Assembly: GCA_907164885.2 (NCBI GenBank)
Contig: OU015496.1
Coordinates: forward strand, 182,797,374-182,861,373
Source of the DNA: Dolomedes plantarius
Taxonomy: Eukaryota > Arthropoda > Arachnida > Araneae > Dolomedidae
DNA length: 64,000 bases
Direction of reading: 5' to 3'
Positions 35,370-48,143 of the stretch are shown here, piece after piece. The notes beneath the pieces are model-generated. The model ran no database searches. It was not told where the DNA came from and saw only the letters and a list, made by a program, of their open reading frames with translations. The stretch's first letter is position 1. Every line of letters begins with the position of its first letter. The position numbers and the translations under genes were made by a program.

Positions 35370-37221
35370 GATTTGCATTTTTCATTTTTGTTTGATTTAC
35401 ATCTGACTGTCATTTGTAAGATATGTGTTTTGGAATATCCTACTTTTCCTTATAGAGTAGGTTAAAACGAAACATATGAGTTGGAAACTTCAAAGCTTCT
35501 AATTTTTTAATTTTTTAATTCATACACACTGTTTTTTAAAAGAGTACACCTTACAAAGTGCAAAGCAAGGAGATTTCTGGCATAGAAAAAAATTTTGTTG
35601 TCCTAGATATTAACACAACATGTACTGTAAGCTATATTAAATTTTTTCCTATGAATCACTGAAATATGGAAATGGATTTTCAAGCATCTAAAATGACAAA
35701 ATTTTGAATTCTGAAGTGAGATAATTAATAATTTCTACGACAAAAGGGCATTTTTATGTACGTTAATTTTGTTTTAAGGAAATGCCTATTTACTATATAT
35801 CTTTATTTTTTAAAATGCATCAATGTACCGGCAATACTTACAATCAGATTCAACTTTGCAGAATATGAAAGCCAGGTGAGAAAGTTGGGCTTTCGAATTA
35901 ATTCATATCAACGCCACTTAATCTCACCTCTAACGCAGGCACGTATAACTCGCAAATTTATTTTAAGCTATATGTATAAAAAGGGCTAAGACAGGTAAAT
36001 GTTAAGTTAATAAAGTTAATAAAAATCAGTTATCTTATCATATATAATTAATTACATTTAGGACTAAAGACATTATAAATGTATAGAAGTTGTATGCCCT
36101 TTCAATATTTTCTGTGGATATGGAACTATATATATTTACAGTATCATATAAAATAATGAGAACAGTATGCATTTTTTTATCGTTATTGGAAAAAAAGAAT
36201 CTTTATATGATAAAAAGCATCATTGTCTGCCAAATATATCCAGGAAACTTTAAATGAAAATATGCAAAAATGGCTGTATAAAAACAGGATTAATACCTAA
36301 GAAAAAATTCATTACCTCAGTGGCCAATTCAACTAAATATCTACTAAGTATATTTGACTGTATTAAAAGTTAACAAATCATTGAATAAGAGAGGATTTTC
36401 TAGCTTCTGAAAAGTTAATCAGTTCTGAAACGCAGCTGGTAGTTTTATTCACTTTGATTCTTTAAGGAAATACCTGTTAAGGCATATTTAAAAGAAAAAA
36501 AATCATACCACCATTTGAATAGTTTCATATGAATAGTTTCAAATTGAATATAAAAATATTTACTCAATGAACTCGTCAATACACTACTATACCGCATAAA
36601 CCGACAAAATATGGCAAAGAAAGCGATAGAAAAAAAAAGTATGAAAAACAGACAAAGAGAGCAAACTTTTGCTTTATGTCAGATTAGCTTGGATGTTAAC
36701 ACTTAGAATTTATCTCTTTAAGCAACACAAATAACGTGTCTCTTCACCAGAATTTCCTAACAACCATAGGATATAAAATATAAGAAAAAGGGGAAAAACT
36801 CGGCGGGTAAATCACAGTTCTTATTACCTGAAAATTGGAGTTAGTCACTTTTACGGAAATTGGAACTCCTTCCCCTGGGGACCGCTATAGTCGCTACTGT
36901 TAGGGAGCGATATCATCGTTAATAGACAATCAAACACCGAACGCTTCCAGTGTCTCGTGGGGTTATGTAATAGACTGGGAAACTATATTTCACTTTGTGT
37001 TCGGGAAATGCCCCTGTTGTGCTGCCGGACGAATTCGCGCTGGAAGGAAATTCCCAATTTGTGAGCTAAACTTTGGCGTAAAGAATCTGTCCAATTAGAT
37101 TGGAATAGTTGTACAAATAGGGGAAAGGTAGACCTATAACGGGAGGTATTTTTTTAGAGCTTGATTTAACACGATTCTGCTGAAAAAGGTTTCGGGTGCA
37201 CAAAAATTTACTTACATATTC

Positions 37222-37225
<4 letters not shown>
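35370..37225. other. Unassigned AT-rich sequence
   Basis: No gene, RNA gene or element recognised. The frame at 35756-35989 has no domain. Confidence 0.4.
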
Positions 37226-37736
<511 letters not shown>

Positions 37737-37840
37737 GTTTGGGGGATTTGGGTTCCACAGCACCGTATTTGCTATTTATCTTAATTCAGCGCTTGAAATT
37801 CTTGTAGGTTTTCAGCTATCTATAAAAGCACTTTAATTTA

Positions 37841-38187
37841 CGGGGCACGATGGCTCGGTTGGCAAAAACGTCGAGCCAGTTATCTGAGGGTTGCGGGTTC
37901 GATGCCGGTCGCTGACAAAATCCACCGCCGTGTTCATTAAAAATAGGGGCACGTAAAATAGGGCGTGACTGCATTGTCCTCCAAGTTCTCAAATTTATCT
38001 CTAGAGGTGCGGGGTCAAGTGTTCCGGTCTCGTCACTTGACTCAGTTCTAAATTACGGGATCGGCTTGTAGGGGGTAATGCTTGCAACGTCTACGGTGCT
38101 CTTAAATGAATGGCCATCAGTCTCGCCCTTTACTGCGAACAAATGGCGTCATAGCCAATTTTCCGGGCATTCATAATAAATAAATTA
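37841..38187 (+). mobile_element. tRNA-derived SINE, copy 1
   Basis: The head carries TGGCTCGGTTGG (A-box-like, 37851-37862) and GGTTCGATGCC (B-box, 37896-37906). The body shares with 42882-43283 the blocks CCACCGCCGTGTTCA, GGCACGTAAAATAGG, ATGTCCTCCAAGTT, GTGTTCCGGTCTCGTCACTT and AAATTACGGGA. The 3' end is A-rich (TAAATAAATTAA). No clear target duplication. Confidence 0.8.
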
Positions 38188-38686
38188 ACTATACAAAATT
38201 TTTAAAAAAAATTCTGCATTTAATCGAAACATATGGTTGCAACTATAGCGAAGGTCACGTGATACATTTTCTGCTGATTTCCTTGCAAGTAATTTAAATA
38301 TTTCTAATGTGCCGTCATTTCTGTAGGAAATGCTTCCAGCAAAGATTTCTTCCACAGATTAGTATTCGATCTTCCGAAGAAATACGTTGTAGATTTCACT
38401 GTTGAATAGATAACTGTAAAAATAAGTGTCGTGCTGTATAATGCCACGCGATAGAAGATTCTTGAGAGGAATAGGCACATAACTCGTTATTAGTATATCT
38501 GGAAAATTTTTACGCCAAATTTGTATGCAGTAAATATACTGCTTTTAATCTTCTAACCAATGTAAAACCAATTTAGTTAAATTGATAACATCGTAACCAC
38601 ATCTTTATGACAGGGAGTTTCAACTTAATGTAGTATCGCAGCCATTAAATTAAAAGACTTTGGATTATGATAGATGAATCTATTTA
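38188..38686. other. Unassigned sequence
   Basis: Nothing recognisable. Confidence 0.4.
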
Positions 38687-39122
38687 CTATGTTTTTATTA
38701 ACTCGCTTTCTTGTTTGTCTGTTTGTCTGTGTGTGTGTGTGTTTGTTTGTCCGGTACAAATCTTGCAATCGATTTTTAACTAACTTCCCGACTAGCTAGA
38801 CATTTGAAACTTTTAGAATAGCTCAGAACACGATGGCATTGCCTTATTTTAATACTTTTAGCCATCTTTAAGCAGAATTGATTTCTTTTTCAGTTAATTT
38901 TTTTTGTAGACTGGTGCAGCCATCTGTTGGCCGGGACGGGAATGAAAAGTTAAACGCAAGTTAACTTCTAATTAACTTTATTTTCTTTCAAGTTGATGGG
39001 ATAATTCATCAAAAAAATTTTTTTAAAGTATTTATTAATACATAGAATTGTCAAGTTTATATGATTCAACAGAAAATTAAAAAATATGGTATATAAAAAG
39101 TTCTTTTTATCTTGTAATTATT
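38687..39122 (+). mobile_element. Helitron-like family 2, 5' fragment
   Basis: Homologous to 57604-58031 from TATGTTTTTATTAACTCGC through CCGGTACAAATCTTGCAATC to GTTCTTTTTATCTTGTAATT, then homology stops abruptly. It is therefore a truncated copy or a shorter subfamily of the element at 57604. Confidence 0.65.
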
Positions 39123-39401
39123 TGTTGCAAAGCTTAGTACATCGTGTACCTCATAATTAACTCATCTCTGAATTCCAGCCAAATGAATGTAACGAACTTC
39201 TTTGAGAAAAGGTACAAAATTCATTTAACAAAGTCAAGACGAAAAATTACTTACATTGATGGGAGAAAACATTATTAAACTGAATACAACATTCGACTGG
39301 AAGCCTCAGAGTTACATCGAACGTCTCTGTGATAAATATCTGCGTGCATCTTCTTCCCTTTTTTTTTACGCATGCATCACCTACACTCTGTAATAAAAAA
39401 A
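39123..39401. other. Unassigned sequence
   Basis: Nothing recognisable. Confidence 0.4.
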
Positions 39402-39403
39402 TA

Positions 39404-40194
39404 CAGTGATTTCCGCTTATAAGAATCACGTTTGTTTTTACTGTTTTTGATTCTTATAAGCGGTTGATTCTTATAACCGAAATTTAGGTTTTTGGACTGG
39501 AACACACACACCTATATATACATATATTAGATAATTTACCATAAAATACTCTTTAATTTCCATTAACTATCTTTTATTAAATTTTTTTTTATAGTTTTAA
39601 AAATAAAACTTAATTTTTAGATCTATAAGTAGTTACACATGATTATAATAAGAGAAGAAAAAAATACAATATTTGTTACAAGTTACAACATACCTGCTTA
39701 ACAGTTTTAACATTTCAACTACAGGAAGGGAGCAAAAAAAAGTTTTCTACTGTAGTTTGACGTAATGAAGTTTTCAGAAGGCTGTTTTTACCTCTTTCAA
39801 TACTTATAGTCTCAGACGAAGATTTACTCGGACGGGTAAAGTTGTCCCCCGGGTCAAGCTAATAGGACAGTGTTGTGGTAAAGCGTTTAAGGGGAAACGA
39901 TTATGTTATGTCTAATAAAGAAAGGGGTGAATTTTACGACTATATTCCATCCCATCTTATCAATCTTTCTTTAAAAAAAAGAACGAACTTCGTGCCTTTT
40001 GAGGGTTTAAGTAGGTTTTTTGGAAAAATGGAAGTAAAGCGAAGAGTGTAAACTGATTCTTAAAACCGGTGGATTGATTCTTTAAAGCGAAAATTTTAAC
40101 ATGGAAATAATTCATTTGTTTTTGTTTTCGCGATATTGATTCTTATAAACGGTTGATTCTTATAACCAGTGATCACTATAAGCGGTGGTTACTG
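39404..40194. mobile_element. Pogo-like non-autonomous element, 791 bp
   Basis: The ends are CAGTGATTTCCGCTTAT and the complement of CAGTAACCACCGCTTATA, with TA at 39402-39403 and 40195-40196. Sub-terminal GATTCTTATAAGCGGTTGAT repeats occur in both arms. There is no transposase frame. Confidence 0.78.
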
Positions 40195-40196
40195 TA

Positions 40197-42866
40197 TCTC
40201 GATATGCATATAAAGACGTTTTTCACAAATTCAGCTTCTGTGAAAATCTTAGAATTGAAAACATTCTTTCCCTGTTTAGATTTGTCAGATGAAGAATTTC
40301 GAAATGGCGATCAGGGATAAAAAATTCACAGCCATGGTGTGTGTTCTCTAGTTAAAGTTAATTAAACTTCTACCCGTTGCCATTCGACAGAAAACAAAAC
40401 TTCTCCTTAGTTGCAGCAACAAAGTGGGCGTTTTAACTCTCCATTAAATAAGTACGCAAACAAAAAGAAATAACAAAAGACCCTAGAGACCTTGCTCTAC
40501 TCCCTCTCCAAACACAAAATTCGAAATCACAATTCTACGTCGACTTGAAACTAAAATTCTATCCCAATTAAATCCTTCCTCAACAGCAGACGCGAATACT
40601 AGATAATTAAAATCACGCGTTGCCAATGCTAGAAGAACAAAAGCTGGAAAAAAAATCCCGAACGAACTATTTTTAATTGACGAGGCGTGTCCTTAGTTCT
40701 CTAGAAAACCGTTACTCAAACGGCGTAAGCGGATAATTATTTTAAAAATGCGATTGAAATGCTAATCTGATTCATTAGCCACTCTGCAACGCAATCAACG
40801 AGTCTCCTATGACTGAGGCCTTTATTTTTAAATATAACCGAGTGTTTTAATTATCGAATTAAGAACGCTTCTATCGCCAGGTCTCATTTGCATTCTGAGC
40901 CAGCGCCCTCTATGATTAAAACACCGCATTAATGTCAGTTCGAAACTTTTTCCCCCAAGTCCTCATTTTAGAGTTAAAATTCGATGCCATGAATACTTAA
41001 AAAGCGAAGCTCGCTGTTTGAAATAGATTATTTTTTTCATTATTACGGCTCCTCTAGTGGTTTTCTTTACTGTTAATTTTTAAAAGAAGCGGCTGCTTTT
41101 TAAGAGTTTTGCTTTTTGTTGCATATGCAGCCCGCGTTGCTAAAAGGGGCGTGCCCACAGCATTCATTCTTTGAATCTCGCAGCGATGGATTTTTTCGTC
41201 GGATTTTTCGTTCATTCCAGGAGCTTTTTTCCGCGGAGCGTTTGTTAAACGTTGGCAGGGTTGGGAAAGGATGCATAAAAAGAGATTTCCTGCAGCATAA
41301 AATGCGTAGTTCTTGCTAATGACTCTTAGCGATGGAAAAATAAAATTCCGTTCTCTTGTATGCATGCATTATAGGGAGAAAATTCTTTTTCCCTTTTCTT
41401 TTTCTTGTTTTATTTTATTCCAAGAGCAGTGTAATTACTTGGAGACTCGGAACAAATTCAACTTCGGAAAGTATCAGTAATATCTGGAATTCTCGAAATT
41501 TCCAATTCATTAGGAGAAAATGTCACTGAAGGAAATAAACTCTTCAAATTCAGCCATAAGTATGGTATGATACGGAAAAGAGACCCTTTATCAAGAAAAG
41601 AGTTGAAGATAAAAGAGAAAATATTTCTTTTATCGGATCGCAACTGTCCCAACTTTAGATAGCTGATGCAAAGCAGCTTTCCTTCCTTTACAGCAATGTT
41701 TATTTGGTTTGTTCCCATATAATTGACCTTTAGAAGTATGGGAAAAATTTTAATTGCTCTATCTAAAGTTAATGTATACCCTTCTAACTATCTATAAATG
41801 TATAATATTTAATTGTTCTTCTAAGTGGTTATACGAATACAAGTTTATTGGGGGGTGAGGTGGAGTTGAGCTTAAAGGTATTTTTTTCTACGCAAATCTG
41901 TTTTAAACTATGGAATTTTTTTTTGTGTGTGCCTTTTCAGTTTTAATTTCACCTTTACAGAGTGAGAGCAGAGTTTTAATTACCTTTTAAAGTAAAGGAT
42001 ATTATATTAGGATAATCAATACTTAAATTTGTCTTTTAATAAATTTTTTTGAAATATTTATAAAAGAAAAAAAATTTTTCTTATACAATTATGCATTTTT
42101 CATCTTCAGTCTAATTTATACAGTTTGAAGGCTCCGCGTAATAAAAATATAGTCTTTTATACCAGGTTGTAGATGAAATAAAGATATGAAAACTTAGTTA
42201 CTCTTTTCTGTTGTGGCTTATCTTACTTGGTTGACAGTAGCCTCAAACCAAGTCCATGAGCTTCTATTTCTTAAGGCCGGCCAAAACTATATCAGGATCA
42301 AAAAGTAATTACTCTCTGTCGCATCCAATATAGACAAGGATGTGTGAAATGGGATGACTGAGATGAGTTACACTTCGAGCAGAGTGGGAAAAAACTCTAG
42401 ATCCTGACTGAAATTTCATTGTTCTCAGGCGTCCACTACGAATTTTAGCAAGAGTAGTGTGGTCTTCTTTCCCAATGTAAACAAAGCGGTACTTTGCTTC
42501 CTGCATTTGTACCAGTTATGTGAAGGAGCACTATTATTCCAAGAAACTTAATTACTAAACAGTCTTACCGAAATATTTTTGTTTGAAACAAAAAGTAATA
42601 AAAACAATGTATCAGAAGCTTGTTTTAATTGGGTTATGAAGTGGAGGTGAGATGTTTAATTTTGGGAGAGGGTGCATAGCTATCTCGCTTTTCTCATACA
42701 TTTTTCGTTCTCTCTCTTTGCTCCAACAAAATTTGTCTTACTAATTGAGCCTCTCACTTGCCAAATCGGTTGAGTCTATAAAACAAAAAGTGGAGAAAAG
42801 TGATAAAACAAAATGCATTGTTTTTTTTAAAATTCCTCTGAAAATATAAATTCAAATAAAAAATGT
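40197..42866. other. Unique sequence, partly moderate GC
   Basis: No gene or element identified. Position 40640-41000 is less repetitive and has many homeodomain-type TAAT/ATTA words. Frames at 41054-41365 and 41116-41319 lie on opposite strands without a domain. Confidence 0.35.
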
Positions 42867-42881
42867 AGAATGTATTATTGG

Positions 42882-43283
42882 CCCAGTTGGCAGGAGGAGC
42901 GGGCCAGTGATCTGAACGTCCGTGGTTCGATATTCGTCGCTGCTAATCCACCGCCGTGTTCACTAATGGTGGCCGGGGCACGTAAAATAGGTCGTGGTTA
43001 CAATGTCCTCCAAGTTATCAATTTTACCTCTGGAGGTGCGGGATCCAGTGTTCCGGTCTCGTCACTTGGTTCAAAATTACGGGACCGATGTTCTTCTTCG
43101 TCAAGTCAGACTTCAGCCCTAGTGGTACCTCGCCTTAAAGTGAAGCAGCTTACTACCCTTCGTCAAGGACCTAGGATTTGAGGACCTAGGTCCTTTGGAC
43201 TTGGTGTAGGCTTTCCTATTTTTGGAACAACAACAACAACAACAACAACAAAACATCAACAACAACAACAAAACATCAACAAC
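42882..43283 (+). mobile_element. tRNA-derived SINE, copy 2, with 15-bp TSD
   Basis: AGAATGTATTATTGG is present exactly at 42867-42881 and 43284-43298. Inside are an A-box-like CCCAGTTGGCAGG, a B-box-like GGTTCGATATTC, the shared core (CCACCGCCGTGTTCAC, GGGCACGTAAAATAGG, GTTCAAAATTACGGGACC) and an (AAC)n tail from 43230. TSD and simple-repeat tail show retroposition by a LINE partner. The 103-codon frame at 42870-43181 is not a gene. Confidence 0.92.
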
Positions 43284-43298
43284 AGAATGTATTATTGG

Positions 43299-43547
43299 AG
43301 ATGTAGCTTTTATCTAAAGTCATATAAAATATGTAAGGCATAGACTATCATCGTTATTATTATTTATCGCTATTATTATTACACTTTTCGCGGGACTAAG
43401 GGACTTAACCGATTTGGCTAATTACCAAATATAATAACATCCAATTCAGTTTTTAAGTAACTTTTTTAATAGAGAACAATTGTTTAATAATTCCCAAGTA
43501 CTTATTTCTGCAGCAGTCATACTATAACGGACTCCTTTATTGTACTT
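43299..43547. other. Unassigned sequence
   Basis: Nothing recognisable. Confidence 0.4.
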
Positions 43548-43551
43548 TTAA

Positions 43552-43721
43552 CGTAGGATTACGTTCCTCAATAACGGTCCTTCGGAGAGAAAAAAAAATT
43601 GTCCTGCGTCGCGAGTTATAATTTTGGCTGTGCGCCAAACCCATTGGCAGTAAACAGTTAAACAGAAAAATACCAAAATGTGCCCCCCCCCAAAAAAAAA
43701 AAAGAGGTAAGCAATCCTACG
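43552..43721. mobile_element. TTAA-flanked MITE, piggyBac-like
   Basis: The ends CGTAGGATTACGTTCCTC and the complement of CGTAGGATTGCTTACCTC match at 14 of 18 positions. TTAA lies exactly outside both (43548-43551, 43722-43725). It is 170 bp without coding. Confidence 0.6.
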
Positions 43722-43725
43722 TTAA

Positions 43726-44907
43726 TAACCTGCGGTAGTTTCGTTAGAGGAGACTACCTGAAATTTTTGGCGATGAAACAACACTAAACGATTTATAGTT
43801 ATCAGCAAGTGCGTTTGAATTGTGATGGTTTATATTAGAGTATGAACTTAACTTGATTGGATACAGAAAAAAGTTTCTTACTATTCGATGGCCAAAAAAT
43901 ATTTTGTTTTTGAGTAGTGTTATTCCTTATTATTTGGGAAATTTATTATAAATGTAAAAAGTTAGGAGTCAATCAAGTGCTTTGACACTAAAATTTCAAA
44001 AATTCAAAAAGTGAACTTAACAGATTTGGCTTCTGAATGGTTCAATCAATAGTCCATCGTCAGGACGAAGGACATAAGATGTATTTGTCACTATGAACAA
44101 TTCACAAATATTGTGGTTATTTTGAAGTCCTGTTGTGTTCCCACATGTATTCTGTACATGAAAATTTTTCTTGCTGTATAATTGATCATGCCAGGCACCT
44201 AGGGGAGCTGTACACGTATACATGCACAGGGTGGTAAGTGTTTTGGTGAGGCAAAATTAGCCTAAGCTGTACGAAACAAAATCAATAAAAAAAAGTCATT
44301 TATTCCTTCTCTGTTGAAACCAGACTTTAGGATACCTTTCGTTAGAATTTTATCTAATAAACTACACTGTACTGTGTATTATTAAAAAATCATAATCATT
44401 CAAATTAATACAGTTTTATGCGTTTAATATCACACTAGTTGTATCAGTATCAGATGCGGCATGACAATAGCAAAACACTACCATCTTGCAATTATATCCG
44501 GTTCCAGAGTTGACTATTATATATAAATTTTCAGAATTCCTGAACTAATTTGAAATTTTTTACGATGTGACAATGGTCGTTATATTGATTTCCAAGAGCA
44601 GTTTCTGTTGTTTCTTATTCGTGAGAGAAAATCCAACAAGACTGCAGGAAGATTATTAATTATACTTTTTTGACACACTTACTACGATTTAGCTTTTAAA
44701 ATAATTTTGGTGAAATTTTAAAGAAAATTTAAAACTACATTTCTCTTATGATTATAAAGTAACCTAATGATCAATGATTTTTTGCATTCTTTCCCCTGAA
44801 AATAATGTTGAATCCGAAAAAAATTAAATATTGCCCAAAATTCAAATAATTTCTCGGGAGAACTGTGTTATCTGCGCCATAATTTCCCTACAAAATAATG
44901 AAAACTA
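43726..44907. other. Unassigned AT-rich sequence
   Basis: No gene recognised. Confidence 0.4.
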
Positions 44908-45491
44908 TGTCGTGACCTTGTGGTTAAGTAACTCGTTTATGGCTTCCACGGACACAGAAACCACACTTTTCTAACACATATACAGATCTCTTGTTTATTC
45001 ATATGTATATACAGCAACTATGATACAACATTTTCTCAAAAAACACAATCATCACTCGAAAACCAGAGAGAGAAAGAGTTATAACTCAGTTCAATCTAAA
45101 GTCCAGCATAGAGACAGCACGCACGTCTCAATCCATAGCTCATCTCAATCTCTCAGCAGTGCTTAGTCTCTCAGTTTATAGCGATTCCCCCCGCATCCGT
45201 TCTTTCTTCCTTTTATATCTCCTCTTTCAGAAAGTTCCAGAAGATTCTAGAGAATTTAACGTTAGCGTGGGAACTGAGCCTGCGGTTTTCCAGTCCGCTT
45301 GTGTGTCGGCACATCTGGTGTCGCAAGGAGCTGCAGTGGTTGTCATTAGTTTACCTTGAACTGTCCGTTAACGACACTGTTTAACGATTTCTTAATGCCC
45401 CTGTCAATCTTACTTAAAATGGTCGTATTTCAGGAGGCTTTTTCCTCTTAAGGAATAGATCCAGCCCCACTATTTGTGTGGGATCCTCCCA
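44908..45491 (-). repeat. 3' LTR (minus-strand sense)
   Basis: It starts TGTCGTGACC on the plus strand and ends GGATCCTCCCA. In minus sense it contains TATAAAA (45211-45217) and, 215 bp downstream, AATAAA (44994-44999), giving a plausible U3-R-U5 order. Clear divergence from the other LTR marks an old insertion. Confidence 0.85.
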
Positions 45492-46336
45492 TACGCCACT
45501 CTTTTTGGAGAATGAAATCAGTTTTTTTAAATTGACTTCATGACACCATGGTAGTCATTTCAACCAAAGGTATAGTAGGGCATCACACTCTATTAACAAA
45601 ATTACCTAAATCTCGTGAAGGGATACATTTCATAAGCACGACTGAACCCATTTTTACGAGTAAAGGATTCCATATTTTCCTATGCATATGAGATAATAGT
45701 GCATTTATCCATAAACAAAATTACTTTGCACTATTATTCCTTATACCTTTACTTTTAACCAAGCAAAACCAAACAAAACATTCACAAAAGTACATATCTA
45801 TACAAACTAATTTCTAATACAACTGCAAACATACATTAAATTAACTATCCCAGAATTCTTTGGGAACTACTCAAATCATAGATCCCCTTCTAATTTAAAA
45901 TTGTATGGGACCTTAACAGAATGGGGATTTTCCTTTTCGCCATCTTTCATTAATCCATTTGTGGGGGTATGAACTAGTTTCAAATTTTCCTTTCCCTACT
46001 CTAGGCCTGTCCCACACATTTTCCCGTCGTTTTTTAACTGCTTCACTCAGACTTTTTTTTAAACTTAATTTCCTGTCTCGCGCTTCCTTTGGAATATTTT
46101 CATTCCCAGTTATATTCCCTTTGATTATTTATTTTCCCTCTATTTTGCTACCTGTGAACAAATGCATCACTTCCTGTGGATTTCTACCTAGGTCCCTTGA
46201 ATGTTCTAACATACTAGGAGGAATAATCATCTCAACGCGCAATGAATCGACTCCTGCACCTGGCAGTTCCCCATGCATTACCTCCTATTATCATGTCCTA
46301 TTGGCAAATCGATTGAAACTTTCTTTGTCGGTGTTC

Positions 46337-46822
46337 TTACGGCATTACCGAAAGTATCTTTAGAAGATTATGGGCCTGACTCCCTATATCTTGTGCTAAT
46401 ACATCAGTCCGAAGTATGGAAACTTGCGAACCATAATCAATAAGTGCCATAACCTTTTCATCGTCAACACTAACAGTTAGGTCCTGTACTGATTCCCTAT
46501 CTAATGACTGATCTAAACCATTACATGAGTGCACTTGAGCATAAACAGCATTTCCTAACACTTCCTCCTCTTCTTGATGTGTCTCTGTTTTATTCTTCTC
46601 ATCCTGAATAACTTCGGTTCTATTAACTTTTCTCTTAAAATTATTTCTCTGCTGGTCACCTCTGTTTCTAAGATTATAATTTCTTTTAGGGCACTCATAT
46701 TTCAAATGATTTTTGCTATCACAGTAAAAACATCTTTTGTCCTCCATTTTCAGATCTATTTTAAAATCTCTCTTATCCGTTCTAGTTGGTGGTTCAGAAA
46801 TAACTCCTTTCACACTTCTCAA
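46337..46822 (-). pseudogene. gag zinc knuckle and aspartic protease
   Basis: The 161-codon frame contains a nucleocapsid-type CCHC knuckle (CFYCDSKNHLKYECPKR; spacing C-X2-C-X4-H-X4-C) at about residues 32-45. A charged linker follows, then the retropepsin active-site region MALIDYGSQVSILRTD (about residues 130-145). Family members usually have D-T/S-G here; the Thr is Tyr, which would be expected to abolish activity. The frame ends soon after. Downstream minus-strand sequence continues protease-like in other frames (SIDLPIG, then HALRVEMII-type segments) before decaying. The upstream Met is internal to gag. Confidence 0.8.
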
Positions 46823-46920
46823 TTATTCTACAAAACTCCCATTAATCCTTTCCATACTTTTCCTAGACCCTGAAATTGAAGTATTTCACCTTTTCTTATT
46901 CTCAATTCTTCAGTTTCTAA

Positions 46921-47094
46921 TTACTTCATTTTCCATTCTCTCTCCATTTGTTTATTACTTTCCTCTCTTTCTATTTGTTTATTCCTTTCCTTTCTTTCTA
47001 TTTTTAATTCTAATTGCCGCGTTTTTTCTGCTTCTAATCTACCAGTGATTATGGTGGCAAATAATTCCTTAACCAAATCTTCCTCATATTTCAT
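46921..47094 (-). pseudogene. gag N-terminal coiled-coil fragment
   Basis: Fifty-seven codons from MKYEEDLVKELFATIITG through RLEAEKTRQLELKIERKERN to EREWKMK and a stop. This is a highly charged, heptad-like helix typical of the middle of arthropod Ty3-type Gag. It is followed by further Glu/Lys-rich sequence in the same direction after the stop. Confidence 0.6.
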
Positions 47095-47279
47095 ACTACC
47101 TTATATTATTTTCCTTAGATCCGCGTATGTACTGTTAAGAGGGACTACTTCATTAGTTATGTAGCCAACAAAACTAAATTGGCCTTATGCCCCTTCCCCT
47201 GGAATGCCATTTTTTAATTCTAATATATTACACTTAACAAACAATTAGAATAAAAATTTACTTTCACCGTTATGCTGAT

Positions 47280-47540
47280 ATAATACACTCTAACTCTTAT
47301 AATAATAAAATTCCCTCAGCAATTATAATAATACTACAAGCACTTAACCACTTCAACTCATAAAATTACTCCCACAATATTAATAATAATACAAGCACTT
47401 ATACACTTCACCTTATAAAATTACTTCCATAATTATAATATTAATTAAAGCACTTAAACACTTCAACTCATAAAATTTCTTCCAAAATTATAATAAAAAA
47501 ACCAGCACTTCAATAATTATAATAATTCCATTACTTATAA
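47280..47540. repeat. ~60-bp tandem repeat in LTR element leader
   Basis: Four degenerate units of the form AAGCACTTAxxCACTTCAACTC, then ATAAAATTACT and TAATTATAATAAT. Confidence 0.75.
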
Positions 47541-47689
47541 TCATCAATAGTACTATCTCACATACAGGAAGAAATAATGAAGTCACTTACCCCTTCCCTC
47601 CCTTGCTAAGTATCTGCCACTCACCACTTGCTTCGCTGGATAAATTTTACACAGTTCACGAAAGAGTTCATTCACAATGACGAGTCGTT

Positions 47690-48035
47690 GGCGTATACAC
47701 CACTCCGATCTCTTTAATTCCTCCTGGATCAGGTTTTCTTCCCGAACAACTTGACACATTTACCGAGCAAATTAATTATCGTTGATGTCATACACACCAC
47801 TCCGATCTCTTTAATTCCTCCTGGATCAGGTTTTCTTCCCGAACAACTTGACGCAGTTACCAAGCAAATTAATTATCGCTGATGTCGTACACACCACTGC
47901 GATCTCTTTAATTCCTCCTGGATCAGGTTTTCTTCCCGAACAACTTGACACAGTTACCGAGCAAATTAACTGTCATTATCGTTGATGTCATACACACCGC
48001 TCCGATCTCTTTAAATTCTTCCTGAATCAAAAATC
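47690..48035. repeat. 97-103-bp tandem repeat in LTR element leader
   Basis: CACTCCGATCTC recurs at 47701, 47798, 47895 and (with a change) 47998. The units are nearly identical and share GGATCAGGTTTTCTTCCCGA. It lies in the 5' untranslated leader, between primer site and gag. Confidence 0.92.
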
Positions 48036-48143
48036 TCTCGCAAACGCCTTCACTCGATGAATATCATCCCCGTCGAACTTTCATCACCTTTGAACTTTTC
48101 TTGATGTCTTCCGAATCGAACATTCTGTCGGCTGCGCCAATTC

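Noticed and set aside
42870..43181. 103-codon frame
   Set aside because: Lies within a SINE bounded by a target duplication.
45959..46363. 134-codon plus-strand frame
   Set aside because: Antisense to gag/protease of the minus-strand LTR element; no domain.
47690..48035. CRISPR array
   Set aside because: Contiguous ~97-bp tandem repeats without spacers, inside a eukaryotic LTR element. The 25-bp repeats at 60548 also lack spacers.
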